Positions 22,844 to 31,828 of a stretch of 64,000 nt of DNA are shown here, one piece after another. Numbering within the stretch: position 1 is the first letter of the stretch; every line of letters begins with the position of its first letter. The position numbers and the translations under genes were made by a program. This stretch comes from JAPWJZ01 sp965279315. GTDB lineage: Bacteria > Pseudomonadota > Alphaproteobacteria > Micavibrionales > UBA2020. The notes beneath the pieces were generated by a model. The model saw only the letters and a list, made by a program, of their open reading frames with translations. It was not told the origin of the DNA and searched no databases. The stretch spans positions 2,666,001-2,730,000 of the forward strand of contig OZ257145.1 of the NCBI GenBank assembly GCA_965279315.1, written 5' to 3'.

Positions 22844-24031
22844 ATGCAAGGTTTCACAAAAGCGATGGTTTTATGCGGCGCGGCTCTCGCGCTCTGCCTC
22901 GCTGCGCCTGAAATTTGTTTTGCCGCTACCGCGGGCGCGAAGAACGTGAAAGCCGAACTGGCGCAGAAGCAGCAGGAAACAGCCGCGCTCGAAAAAAAAT
23001 CAAAAGAACTCACCAGCGAACTCGGCGGTTTGAAAACGAAACTGGTCGGCACCGCCTCCACGCTGCGCGCGACGGAGGACAAATTATCCGACACCGAGCG
23101 CCAGCTGAAAGATTTGCAGGCGCGCAAGGAAGCGACACAGAAAATCCTCTACCGCGACCATGACGCGCTGGGCGGGCTTGTGGCCGCCGCCGGAAAATTC
23201 CAGCGCACCCCGAAACCGCAATTGCTGCTGCTGGGCGACCCGCTGGATTCCGCACGCGCCGCGATGGTGATGAAGGACATGATCCCCGCGCTGCAGGGCC
23301 ATGCGACCGAATTGAAAACGCAGCTCGCCGAAATGGCGCGCATCGAAAACGAAATTTCCGTGCGCCAGAACGAACAGGCGCTGGCGCTGAAGAAACTGAA
23401 GGGCCAGCAGGATGATGTGGCCGCGCTGCTGAAAACCCGCCAGGGCATCTACGAAAAAACCGAGGCCTCGCGCCAGCAGCAGGAACGTGAAGTTGCGGCG
23501 CTGGCGAAAGAAGCGAAAACCCTGGAAGAACTTGAACGCAAGCTGGCCGAAAAAGCGCGTGCGGAAGAAAAAGCCGCGCTGGCGGCCGCGAAAAAGGCAG
23601 GCCAAAACGTGGTTGCCCGCAACCGCGGACCTTTGGCCCCCCTGCCCGCCGGCCTTGTGCAGCCTGTGGCCGGCAGCGTTTACACCGGCTTTGGCGCAAC
23701 CGACGATATCGGCGCGACCAGCGAAGGCATCACCTTTTCCGCGCGTCCCGGCGCGATGGTCGTGACCCCCCTCGCCGGCTCCGTCAAATTCGCGGGCGCG
23801 TTCCAGAAATACAAGCAGATCGTCATCATCGAACATAGCGGCGGTTACCACAGCCTGATCGCGGGCCTTGGCAAGATCGACACCGTCGTCGGCGCGAAGC
23901 TGGATGCCGGCGAACCCGTCGGTACCGCCGAAAAAACAGAATCCAAAATCTATTACGAACTCCGCCGCGGCGGAGAACCCATCAACCCCCGCCAGTCAAT
24001 GGTCGCCCAACGCAAACAGGACAAGAGCTAG
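22844..24031 (+). CDS. EnvC-like murein hydrolase activator (degenerate LytM/M23 domain)
   Basis: A 395-aa exported protein: signal peptide (to about FAAT), a long coiled coil (residues 35-250) and a C-terminal LytM domain (GITFSARPGAMVVTPLAGSVKFAG, IVIIEHSGGYHSLIAGL, YYELRRGGEPINP). The zinc ligands of active M23 peptidases are missing, as in EnvC, so the domain should activate an amidase at the septum and not cut peptidoglycan itself. It starts 6 nt after rlmH and ends 3 nt before ctpA, the usual alphaproteobacterial context. Confidence 0.88.
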   Translation: MQGFTKAMVLCGAALALCLAAPEICFAATAGAKNVKAELAQKQQETAALEKKSKELTSELGGLKTKLVGTASTLRATEDKLSDTERQLKDLQARKEATQKILYRDHDALGGLVAAAGKFQRTPKPQLLLLGDPLDSARAAMVMKDMIPALQGHATELKTQLAEMARIENEISVRQNEQALALKKLKGQQDDVAALLKTRQGIYEKTEASRQQQEREVAALAKEAKTLEELERKLAEKARAEEKAALAAAKKAGQNVVARNRGPLAPLPAGLVQPVAGSVYTGFGATDDIGATSEGITFSARPGAMVVTPLAGSVKFAGAFQKYKQIVIIEHSGGYHSLIAGLGKIDTVVGAKLDAGEPVGTAEKTESKIYYELRRGGEPINPRQSMVAQRKQDKS

Positions 24032-24034
24032 AAC

Positions 24035-25459
24035 ATGTCTATTAAAAACGCACTGAAATCCGCAACCGCCATCGCAATCGTCATCGCCTGCGCCTCTGTC
24101 GCCGTCGCACAGGGCAAGGGGGACAGCGATGTCGCAGGCTCGGTTTCCGAATCCTACAAGGCGCTGAACCTGTTCGGCGACGTGTTTGAACAGGCGCGCG
24201 CCAATTACGTCGAAAAAGTCGAAGACAAGAAACTGATCGAATACGCGCTGAACGGCATGCTCTCCTCGCTCGACCCGCATTCCAACTACATGACCGCCGA
24301 GGAAAGCAAGGCGATGGAAGTGCAGAACCGCGGCGAATTCGGCGGCCTCGGCATCGAGGTCACGATGGAAAACAGCGTCGTCAAGGTCGTCTCCCCCATC
24401 GACGACACGCCCGCCGCACGCGCGGGCATCCAGTCGGGCGACCTGATCGTCGAGCTCGACGGCAAGCAGGTCATGGGCATGACGCTGAACGAAGCCATCG
24501 AAAAAATGCGCGGCAAGGTCGGCACCGAAATCGTCCTGACCGTCGTGCGCGAAGGCGCGAAGGAGCCGCTGAAATTCCGCCTCGTCCGCGACAACATCCA
24601 GATCAAATCCGTGCGCAGCCGCGTGATTGACGGCAAGGCCGGTTACATCCGCATCACCCAGTTTAACGCGCAGACCTTTGATGGCCTCAAAAAAGCCATC
24701 GCCGACGCACAGAAAGAAGCGGGCGACAAGCTGATGGGCTTTATCCTCGACCTGCGCAACAACCCGGGCGGGTTGCTCGACCAGGCGATCAAGGTGTCGG
24801 ACGTGTTCATCGACAAGGGTGAAATCGTTTCCACCCGTGGCCGCAACCCCGAAGACACGCGCCGCGACAACGCAACCGCAGGCGACCTGACCAACGGCCT
24901 GCCGCTCGTCGTCATCATCAACGGCGGTTCCGCGTCGGCATCCGAAATCGTGGCAGGCGCATTGCAGGATCACAAACGCGCGATCCTGATGGGCACGCAA
25001 AGCTTCGGCAAGGGTTCGGTGCAGACGCTGTTCCCCGCTCCCGGCGGCGGCGCGATCAAGCTGACGACCGCGCGTTACTTCACCCCCTCCGGCCGTTCGA
25101 TTCAAGGCAAAGGCATCACGCCTGACCTCGTCGTGGAACGCGCAAAGGTCGTGGCCGAAAAAGAAGGCTACACCGAAATCCATGAAGCCGACCTGAAAGG
25201 CGCGCTGTCGAACCCGAACGCTCCCGACAAGGTCGAGCCCACCCTCCTGCCCGACGACGCGACGAAGGACAAGACGACCGAGGGCGACAAGAAAGACGAC
25301 CCCAAGGCGAAAGACGCCAAGGCCAAGCAGATCGGCGACAAGGACGACTATCAGCTGGTCCGCGCGCTTGACCTGCTGGTCGGCATCGGCCTGTCACGCG
25401 GCCTCGGCGGCCCCGTCACGCCCGTGAACGACAACGCCACGACACCCGAGAAGAAATAA
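24035..25459 (+). CDS. ctpA: Carboxy-terminal processing protease CtpA (S41)
   Basis: A 474-aa periplasmic serine protease with Ser-Lys dyad. It has a signal peptide (cleaved near VAVAQ), a PDZ domain (GGLGIEV.. to ..EIVLTVVREG, about residues 105-175) and the S41 catalytic core with NGGSASASEIVAGAL (nucleophile S301) and GTQSFGKGSVQT (K326). The tail is rich in Lys and Asp. In this position next to an EnvC-like protein it probably processes envelope proteins or peptidoglycan enzymes. Confidence 0.95.
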   Translation: MSIKNALKSATAIAIVIACASVAVAQGKGDSDVAGSVSESYKALNLFGDVFEQARANYVEKVEDKKLIEYALNGMLSSLDPHSNYMTAEESKAMEVQNRGEFGGLGIEVTMENSVVKVVSPIDDTPAARAGIQSGDLIVELDGKQVMGMTLNEAIEKMRGKVGTEIVLTVVREGAKEPLKFRLVRDNIQIKSVRSRVIDGKAGYIRITQFNAQTFDGLKKAIADAQKEAGDKLMGFILDLRNNPGGLLDQAIKVSDVFIDKGEIVSTRGRNPEDTRRDNATAGDLTNGLPLVVIINGGSASASEIVAGALQDHKRAILMGTQSFGKGSVQTLFPAPGGGAIKLTTARYFTPSGRSIQGKGITPDLVVERAKVVAEKEGYTEIHEADLKGALSNPNAPDKVEPTLLPDDATKDKTTEGDKKDDPKAKDAKAKQIGDKDDYQLVRALDLLVGIGLSRGLGGPVTPVNDNATTPEKK

Positions 25460-25477
25460 CGGGAAGCAAAGGCGCAT

Positions 25478-26464
25478 ATGGGATGGTCGTCTTTTCCACC
25501 TGAGCACAAGAAAAGCCTCGCACGGGCATTGGGACTCTATGCCGGTGCGGTGGCGCTTGTAGCTGCGTGGGTGTGGCTTCATTCCGATGCAACCTTGCGC
25601 GACTGGCAGAAACGCACGCCGCTTGCGGTTGCGACCGTCAAGACCGTGACGGTCGATAACCTGCAGGGCGACACGGTGGCGCAGACACCCGATGTGGAGA
25701 CCGCCATTCCCATGCCGCCGCCTTCCGCCGGTGAAGGCTATATCTCGCTCGTGATGACCGATATCGGCCTGTCCGAAGCAGATACCGCGCGCGCGATGCA
25801 GGAACTGCCGACCGAAGTGACGCTGGCCTTTTCGCCGTATTCTCCAGCCCTCTCCGACTGGCTAAAAAAAGCGAAGGACGCCAACCGCGACACGCTGATC
25901 CTGCTGCCGATGGAACCTGTCAATTACCCCAAGGAAGATCCCGGCCCGCAGGCGCTGCTGATGCGCCAGAGCGATCAGGATAATTCCCGCCGTCTTGAAG
26001 CGGTGCTGCGCCAGTCGGGCGGCACGGTGGGCGCGATGAATTTCATGGGGTCGAGCCTGCTGAGCGACGAGAAAAACGTGACCTCGGTCATGACGGCCTT
26101 GCGCAAACGCTCCGGCCTCTTCATCGAAGACCCGCAAGGCGGCGATTCAGTCGCATCCGACATCGCCGACCGCACCGGCACGCCTTACTTGCGCGCGGAA
26201 GTGAAGATCGATGCGAACGCGACGGAGCTGGCGATCAGCCAGCAGTTGCTGAAGCTGGAAAACGCGGCCAAGCAGCGCGGCTATGCCGTCGGTATCGCGC
26301 AGCCCTACCCCGTCACCTTTAACGTGCTGAAAAACTGGATCGCCAACCTCGACCGCCGCGGCATCAAGCTTGTCCCGCTTGCCGCCATCTGGCAGGAAAA
26401 GTCGCGCCAGCAATCCGCAGCCGTGCCACCGCCAATGCCGGCGCCGCAACCCACCGTACCCTGA
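25478..26464 (+). CDS. Divergent polysaccharide deacetylase family protein (YibQ-like)
   Basis: A 328-aa protein with one N-terminal membrane helix (LGLYAGAVALVAAWVWL) and a periplasmic domain of the divergent polysaccharide deacetylase type: ISLVMTDIGLSEADTARAM, LPTEVTLAFSPYSP, DTLILLPMEPVNYP, GAMNFMGSSLLSD, SGLFIEDP and a late RRGIKLVPLAAIW. The family commonly lies beside envC and ctpA. Its substrate is not established. AAAGG lies 6 nt before the ATG. Confidence 0.9.
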   Translation: MGWSSFPPEHKKSLARALGLYAGAVALVAAWVWLHSDATLRDWQKRTPLAVATVKTVTVDNLQGDTVAQTPDVETAIPMPPPSAGEGYISLVMTDIGLSEADTARAMQELPTEVTLAFSPYSPALSDWLKKAKDANRDTLILLPMEPVNYPKEDPGPQALLMRQSDQDNSRRLEAVLRQSGGTVGAMNFMGSSLLSDEKNVTSVMTALRKRSGLFIEDPQGGDSVASDIADRTGTPYLRAEVKIDANATELAISQQLLKLENAAKQRGYAVGIAQPYPVTFNVLKNWIANLDRRGIKLVPLAAIWQEKSRQQSAAVPPPMPAPQPTVP

Positions 26465-26478
26465 AAGCACCGCCCGCC

Positions 26479-26991
26479 ATGCCCAAGAAAAATCCAGAAG
26501 AGAGCGACAAGCTGAACCAATACCGTCCCGGCGTCGGCATCGTGCTGCTGAACAGCGCAGGCCGCGTGTTTGTGGCGGAGCGCCTCGACAACAAGGGCGC
26601 ATGGCAAATGCCGCAGGGCGGCATCGACGAAGGGGAAGAACCCGAAGTTGCCGTCTTCCGCGAGATGAAGGAAGAGATCGGCACCAAAAACGCCCGCATC
26701 ATCGGCGTGATGGAAGAATGGATCAGCTACGACATTCCCGAACGCACAGCAAAAAAACTGTGGGGCGGCAAGTATAAGGGGCAGAAACAGAAATGGATTG
26801 CGCTCGAATTCCTTGGCAAGGACAGCGATATCGACCTCGAGGCTGACGCGCATCCCGAATTTTCGAAATGGAAATGGGTGCCGATCGAGGACCTGCTCGC
26901 CTATGTCGTGCCGTTCAAGCGTGACGTGTACCGCCGTGTGATGCAGGAATTCAAGCCCCTCGCCACCGCGCTTGCCAAGAAAAAACCATGA
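26479..26991 (+). CDS. rppH: RNA pyrophosphohydrolase RppH
   Basis: A 170-aa Nudix hydrolase that removes pyrophosphate from mRNA 5' ends and so triggers decay. The N-terminus QYRPGVGIVLLN and WQMPQGGIDEGE are typical, and the Nudix box spans residues 47-69 with R61, E62, E65 and E66 in place. WISYDIP and KGQKQKW also match RppH. Its stop overlaps the rhomboid start (ATGA). Confidence 0.95.
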   Translation: MPKKNPEESDKLNQYRPGVGIVLLNSAGRVFVAERLDNKGAWQMPQGGIDEGEEPEVAVFREMKEEIGTKNARIIGVMEEWISYDIPERTAKKLWGGKYKGQKQKWIALEFLGKDSDIDLEADAHPEFSKWKWVPIEDLLAYVVPFKRDVYRRVMQEFKPLATALAKKKP

Positions 26992-27836
26992 TGCTTTTCC
27001 TGCCCGTCGGGGACGTGAACGACCAGGGCGAAGGGCATCATAGCTTCGTCAATGCGGGCTTGATCCTGCTGTGCATCGCTATCTGCGGATACCAGCTTTA
27101 CCTCGCCTCGCTGGACGGCACGGCGCTGGAGCAGTTCATGAACCCGTGGCTGTTCGATCCGCGCGTGCAGCTGGGCGAAGGTTTCCTTGCGCTGGGGCCG
27201 TTTGACCGCCTTCTGGCGCTGCTGGGCAAGCTGTGCGACCTGCCGAGCGGCGCATTCGTCAAGATGGCGGCCGGCGCGTTTTTTCATGGCGGGGTGATGC
27301 ACCTTGCCGGAAACATGCTGATCCTGTGGATGCTGGGCGATAACGTCGAATATGTGATGGGCCATCTGCGCTACCTGATTTTCTTTGTCCTGACCGCCGT
27401 GTTGGCAACCTGCGGGGAGCTGCTGTTTTCGACCGCCGGGCATTTCAACGGCATCATCGGCGCATCTGGCGCGATCTTTGCCGTTGCCGCCGCCTACCTG
27501 ATTTATTTTCCGGGCGCGAAGATCAATTTCTTTTACTGGTTCCTGTTTATCTTCTGGGGCAGGCGCGCGATTTCGGCGCGGCTGGTCATCGTGCTTTATT
27601 TCATTTCCCAGTTCATCACGGGTTATACGCGCCTCGGCTCCGGTTCCGATTACGGCATGATCGCGGTCTGGGCGCATGTGGGCGGGTTTATCGCGGGCTT
27701 CATCCTCGCCTTCATGTTCCGTGCAGGACGCCCCGAAGAAAAGAAACATTACGAACCGGTCGTCAAACCCGCCTATGTCAAGACACCCTGGGGAAACCCG
27801 CCGGATGGCGGGCCGTGGGGAAAACCCAGACAGTAA
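26988..27836 (+). CDS. Rhomboid-family intramembrane serine protease
   Basis: A 282-aa membrane protein with six or more hydrophobic helices. Rhomboid marks are HGGVMHLAGNMLILW, the nucleophile in GASGAIFA (S160) and the histidine in WAHVGGFIAG (H230). All catalytic positions are intact. The C-terminal tail is charged and Pro/Gly-rich. It overlaps rppH by 4 nt and ends at a strong terminator. Confidence 0.92.
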   Translation: MMLFLPVGDVNDQGEGHHSFVNAGLILLCIAICGYQLYLASLDGTALEQFMNPWLFDPRVQLGEGFLALGPFDRLLALLGKLCDLPSGAFVKMAAGAFFHGGVMHLAGNMLILWMLGDNVEYVMGHLRYLIFFVLTAVLATCGELLFSTAGHFNGIIGASGAIFAVAAAYLIYFPGAKINFFYWFLFIFWGRRAISARLVIVLYFISQFITGYTRLGSGSDYGMIAVWAHVGGFIAGFILAFMFRAGRPEEKKHYEPVVKPAYVKTPWGNPPDGGPWGKPRQ

Positions 27837-27848
27837 AAAAGCGGCAAT

Positions 27849-27880
27849 AAAAAAACCCCGGCATCATGCCGGGGTTTTTC
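27849..27880. terminator. Bidirectional Rho-independent terminator
   Basis: AAAAACCCCGGCA (27851-27863) pairs with TGCCGGGGTTTTT (27867-27879) around TCA. It separates the rhomboid gene from convergent tolB and can stop both. Confidence 0.9.
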
Positions 27881-27895
27881 GTTGAAGCGTTCCTC

Positions 27896-29224
27896 TTACG
27901 GGTTGAGCGGCGACCAGGCGGGGTCGGAGCCGTCCAGCGGCGTCGTGACGGGCGTTTCGTTGAAGCCCGTCAGGTCGATGGTGTGGATGCGGGAAGTGCG
28001 GCCCTGACGGCGCACGCCCGAGGGGCTTTCCGTGAAGAATGCCAGCACGCGGCCGTTCGGCGACCAGGTGGGGCCTTCGATGTGGTACGCCCCCTTGATC
28101 AGGCGTTCGCCCGAACCATCCGGCTTGATCACGCCAAGGTAGAACTGGCCTTTCAGCATCTTGATGAACGCAATCAGGTCACCGCGCGGCGACCAGACGG
28201 GGCTGGCATAGCGGCCTTCCCCGAAGGTAATGCGCTGCGCGCTGCCGCCGGAACCGTCCATTACATAGATCTGCTGCTTGCCGCTGCGGTCGGATTCAAA
28301 CGCGATGCGGCGTCCGTCCGGCGCGTAGGTCGGCGAGGTGTTGATAGACGCATCGTTCGTCAGGCGTGTCGTGCTGCGCGAGCCGAGATCCATCGAATAG
28401 ATGTCCGAGTTGCCGTTTTTCGACAGGCTCATGACCACCTTGCGGCCATCGGGCGAGAAACGGGGCGCGAAGGTCATGCCGGGGAAATCACCCAGCACCG
28501 ACTGGCGGCCGGAATTGATATCGTACAGGTACACGCGCGGCTTGTTGTTGTAGTAAGCCATATACGTGATCTGCTGCATCGTGGGGGAGAAACGCGGGGT
28601 CAGCACCAGCGCAGAACCATCGGTCAGGAAACGGTGATTGAAGCCGTCCTGGTCCATGATCGCAAGGCGCTTCACGCGCGCATTCCCCGGGCCGGTTTCC
28701 GAGATGTAAACGAGGCGGGTGTCGAAATAGCCGTTTTCACCGGTCAGGCGCTTATAGATCGCATCCGAAATGATATGCGCGATGCGACGCCAGTTGGTGT
28801 TGGTTGTGGTATAGGCCGTGCCCAGCATCTGGGACTGGCCGAACACATCCCACAGGCGGAATTCAACGCGCGTCTTGCCGTCGGGCGTTTTCGACAGCAG
28901 GCCGGTCGCCAGCGCCTCCGCATTGATCGTGCGCCATTCGCCGAAATTCGGTTTTTGTGCGGCGGCGGCGGCTGGCTGGATAAAGGATGATTGGTTCAGC
29001 GGGCGGAACAGGCCGGAGCGTTTCAGGTTGTTCGTGATGACAGTGACCATGTTGGCACCCAGTTCATCGGGTGCGCCGGAAGCGGTCACGAAATTCGGGA
29101 TCGCGATGGGCATCGGGTCGGCTTGCTTGCCGTCCACGGTGATCTGCAAATCCGCACGTGCGGGTGCCGCAAGCGCGACGAGCGCAAAGACGGCGAACAT
29201 AAAACTAAAGGCAATATTTTTCAT
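27896..29224 (-). CDS. tolB: Tol-Pal system protein TolB
   Basis: A 442-aa periplasmic protein with a signal peptide (ending PARA), an N-terminal domain (IAIPNFVTASGAPDELG; LKRSGLFRPL) and a six-bladed propeller with repeated SPDGRKV-, APDGRRIAFESDRSG- and SPNGRVLAFF-type blades. It links Pal to TolA during envelope constriction. GAGGG precedes the ATG. It is the last gene of ybgC-tolQRAB here; no pal gene follows, only a terminator. Confidence 0.97.
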   Translation of the reverse strand: MKNIAFSFMFAVFALVALAAPARADLQITVDGKQADPMPIAIPNFVTASGAPDELGANMVTVITNNLKRSGLFRPLNQSSFIQPAAAAAQKPNFGEWRTINAEALATGLLSKTPDGKTRVEFRLWDVFGQSQMLGTAYTTTNTNWRRIAHIISDAIYKRLTGENGYFDTRLVYISETGPGNARVKRLAIMDQDGFNHRFLTDGSALVLTPRFSPTMQQITYMAYYNNKPRVYLYDINSGRQSVLGDFPGMTFAPRFSPDGRKVVMSLSKNGNSDIYSMDLGSRSTTRLTNDASINTSPTYAPDGRRIAFESDRSGKQQIYVMDGSGGSAQRITFGEGRYASPVWSPRGDLIAFIKMLKGQFYLGVIKPDGSGERLIKGAYHIEGPTWSPNGRVLAFFTESPSGVRRQGRTSRIHTIDLTGFNETPVTTPLDGSDPAWSPLNP

Positions 29225-29245
29225 CTCAAGGTTCCCTCTTGGTTA

Positions 29246-30094
29246 TCAGAACATCTGGCTTGCGTCGAATGTGACGGTCGTGTTTGCCCAAGTGTCATAC
29301 TTATCAGGCGGCAGCTCAAAAGGCGAGCAATTTGGGTTACGCACAGCGCGCATGGCGCTATCGGCGATGGCGCGGAAAAATGTGTCGCTGTTGTAACGCG
29401 CCGTATCGACCACTTTGGCCGAAGCAAGAGTACGGTCGCGCGTGATAACCATAAATATTTCGACCTGCGTGGTGTCGATATCTTTCGCGCCGATCGGCAC
29501 GTTCCAGCATTGCGCCAGTTGCGACCGCAGCGCATCTAGCTCGGTCATCGTCATGCGTTCGCCAAGGGGGATATTCTGCCCTTCCTTGGGGTGCGATTCA
29601 TCCAGCTTCATGTCCTGCACCTTGGGCATGGGCGGCGCTTTTTCCTTGTCGTCCTTCAGGTTCTTGAGCACGGAGGCGAAATCCTTTTTCGGCTCCTCCG
29701 TCACCTTTTTCTTTTTCTCATCTTTTTTCTCGAGCTTTTTGTCGGGATGCGCGGCGGGGTCAACGAGGACTTTTTCCTCTTTCTTGACCTCCTCTTCCTT
29801 CTTGATTTCCTTGGTGGGCGCGACAGCCTCGTTCGAGGTGTTCTGCGCAGGGGGCGGTGGTTTCGGCGGGGTCGGCTCTTCCTGCTTTTTTTCCTGTTTC
29901 TTCACAGGCGTCGGCGCAACCTTGGTCGTCTGTGCGATTTTGTCGATGGCGACCAGTTCTACCGACACGGGCGTCGGAATTTTGTAGTCTTTTTTAAGCC
30001 AAGGGATGCTGACCACGGCCAGCAGGAAGCAGGCCGCATGGAACATCAGGGATATCGATACAGAACTGTTCCGCATCACTGCCTCTGTCGCCAT
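29246..30094 (-). CDS. tolA: Tol-Pal system protein TolA
   Basis: A 282-aa inner-membrane protein: N-terminal membrane helix (SISLMFHAACFLLAVVSIPWL), a Lys/Glu/Pro-rich spacer and a C-terminal TonB/TolA-like domain (RSQLAQCWNVPIGAKD, VEIFMVITRDRTLASAKVVD, RAVRNPNCSPFELP). It spans the periplasm and binds TolB and Pal. A second ATG at 30076 (MRNSSVSIS) has a better ribosome site (GAGG, 5 nt) and may be the true start. It lies 10 nt after tolR. Confidence 0.93.
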   Translation of the reverse strand: MATEAVMRNSSVSISLMFHAACFLLAVVSIPWLKKDYKIPTPVSVELVAIDKIAQTTKVAPTPVKKQEKKQEEPTPPKPPPPAQNTSNEAVAPTKEIKKEEEVKKEEKVLVDPAAHPDKKLEKKDEKKKKVTEEPKKDFASVLKNLKDDKEKAPPMPKVQDMKLDESHPKEGQNIPLGERMTMTELDALRSQLAQCWNVPIGAKDIDTTQVEIFMVITRDRTLASAKVVDTARYNSDTFFRAIADSAMRAVRNPNCSPFELPPDKYDTWANTTVTFDASQMF

Positions 30095-30104
30095 GCCTTC
30101 ACTC

Positions 30105-30536
30105 TTACTTGCCCTGCGTATCGAAAAGCATCGACACGTTGCTGAGCCCCGAAGTGGTGATCGCGCCCATCACGGCCGCGACCTTGCCATAGGGTAATTT
30201 TGAATCCGCCTTCAGGTACACGCGGCGGTCTTTTGATTCCGTCGCAATCGCCTGCAGCATACCGGTCAGGCGGTCGAGCGTGACCTTCGTTTCGCCCATA
30301 TAAATCTGGCCGCTGCCATCAATCGAGACTTCCAGCGGCTTGCTGTCGTTTTGCGACAATGATTTCGCATTTGCCTTGGGCAAATTCACCTGCACGCCGG
30401 CGGAAAGCAGCGGCGCCGTCACCATGAAGATGATCAGCAGCACCAGCATCACGTCGACCATCGGCGTCACGTTGATGTCCGACATCGGTGCGGCGCGTTT
30501 ATGGCCGCGCGTGCGCCCTGCGAGTTTTGCGCCCAT
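30105..30536 (-). CDS. tolR: Tol-Pal system protein TolR
   Basis: A 143-aa ExbD/TolR-family protein. The membrane helix carries the conserved acid in INVTPMVDVMLVLLIIFMVT, followed by VNLPKA and a periplasmic domain ending in a TTSGLSNVSMLFD strand. With TolQ it forms the proton-driven motor that energises TolA. Its start overlaps the tolQ stop by 1 nt (TAATG). Confidence 0.97.
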   Translation of the reverse strand: MGAKLAGRTRGHKRAAPMSDINVTPMVDVMLVLLIIFMVTAPLLSAGVQVNLPKANAKSLSQNDSKPLEVSIDGSGQIYMGETKVTLDRLTGMLQAIATESKDRRVYLKADSKLPYGKVAAVMGAITTSGLSNVSMLFDTQGK

Positions 30537-31279
30537 TAGCCGCCCGTCCCGCGTTGTTCAAGATGGCGGCCGAGGATAGTGCTTAGTTCCGCAGCGAAGC
30601 CGTCGAGCCTGTCCTGGTAACGGCCCAGGTCGGTGTTGAATTTGTTGTATGCGACAACCGCCGGGATGGCGGCGACAAGGCCGATGGCGGTTGCGAACAG
30701 GGCCTCCGCGATGCCGGGCGCCACGACAGCGATCGACGTATTTTGCGAGCCTGCGATGGCCGCAAACGAATTCATGATCCCCCACACCGTGCCGAACAGC
30801 CCGATAAAGGGTGCCGTAGAACCCACAGTCGCGAGGAAGGTCATGTATCGTTCCAATATGCCAATCTCGCGGTTGATGGAGGTGGTCATGACGCGGTCGA
30901 TGCGCTGCTGCAAACCGGCGCGCAGGTCGCCATCGATAGCGCTATGGTTTCCTGTCGTGATTTTCCATTCATTCATGCCAAGGCAAAAGGTGCGCGACAT
31001 AGGGTCGGCCGCCTTCGTGGTGATGCGGTCGAACAGTTTTTCCAGCGGCTGCCCCGACCAGAAAGCGGTTTCGAATTTGGCCGTTTTGGATTTCAGGTCA
31101 CTGAACGTCACCCACTTGTCGAAAATGATTGCCCAGCACCAGACCGATGACGCGACCAGTATGATCATCACGCTCTTGACCACAAGGTCGGCCTGCAGGA
31201 ACAGCGCCCACACGGAAAAATCATGCGCGGCCACGGTACCGGCCAGCTGGGTTGCCTGAATGGGAATAGTGGGATCCAT
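30536..31279 (-). CDS. tolQ: Tol-Pal system protein TolQ
   Basis: A 247-aa ExbB/TolQ-family membrane protein with three helices. Typical segments are LVVKSVMIILVASSVWCWAII, ILERYMTFLATVGSTAPFIGLFGTVWGIMNSF (helix 2, given here in two pieces: ILERYMTFLATVGSTAPFIG and LFGTVWGIMNSF) and GIAEALFATAIGLVAAIPAVVAY. GAGG lies 9 nt before the ATG. It follows ybgC by 53 nt and is co-transcribed with tolR. Confidence 0.96.
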   Translation of the reverse strand: MDPTIPIQATQLAGTVAAHDFSVWALFLQADLVVKSVMIILVASSVWCWAIIFDKWVTFSDLKSKTAKFETAFWSGQPLEKLFDRITTKAADPMSRTFCLGMNEWKITTGNHSAIDGDLRAGLQQRIDRVMTTSINREIGILERYMTFLATVGSTAPFIGLFGTVWGIMNSFAAIAGSQNTSIAVVAPGIAEALFATAIGLVAAIPAVVAYNKFNTDLGRYQDRLDGFAAELSTILGRHLEQRGTGG

Positions 31280-31332
31280 GTCTTAAGTCCTCGGGTGATA
31301 ATATATGTCTTGGGTAGGGAAACTGAGCGTGA

Positions 31333-31737
31333 TTATGTCTTATCCTTGAACAGCACGCGCACCGCTTCTGGTAATCTAGCAGCTTTGCCGCGCTTATCAA
31401 TACAGGCGATTTTAACCGTCATATCAGCCAGTAAGTCATCCCCGCGGTGAATGGCCTGCACCATTTCCATGGACGCACCCCCAACAGATACCATACGTGT
31501 TTTGACGCTTAATAGTTCATCAAGCTTGGCCGGTATTTTGAAATTAATGTTCATAGATATTACGGTAAACGCAATACCCGTTTCCGCCAGTATCGCCGCA
31601 TGTTCAAACCCCGCATCCCGCAGCATCTCCGTCCGCCCCCGCTCCGCAAAGCGCAGGTAGTTGGCATGATAGACGATACCCGCTGCGTCGGTATCTTCGT
31701 AATAAACGCGGATGGGCAGGATATGAGGTGCGGTCAT
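31333..31737 (-). CDS. ybgC: Acyl-CoA thioesterase YbgC (Tol-associated)
   Basis: A 134-aa hot-dog-fold thioesterase. The active-site motif VYYEDTDAAGIVYHANYLRFAER contains the catalytic Asp (VYYEDTD and GIVYHANYLRF). It hydrolyses acyl-CoA or acyl-carrier thioesters at the membrane and is the usual first gene of the tol operon. I chose the ATG at 31737 (MTAPHILPIRVYYED) with AAGG 9 nt upstream; an upstream start at 31788 adds atypical residues. Confidence 0.95.
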   Translation of the reverse strand: MTAPHILPIRVYYEDTDAAGIVYHANYLRFAERGRTEMLRDAGFEHAAILAETGIAFTVISMNINFKIPAKLDELLSVKTRMVSVGGASMEMVQAIHRGDDLLADMTVKIACIDKRGKAARLPEAVRVLFKDKT

Positions 31738-31828
31738 GGATTTCGCCTTCTGGCCTACAGAATACCCGATGCCGCCGCGCCGGAACAATTGCTGAAATAA
31801 GGAATTATTGTGCAGGAGTTGTGCAGGT

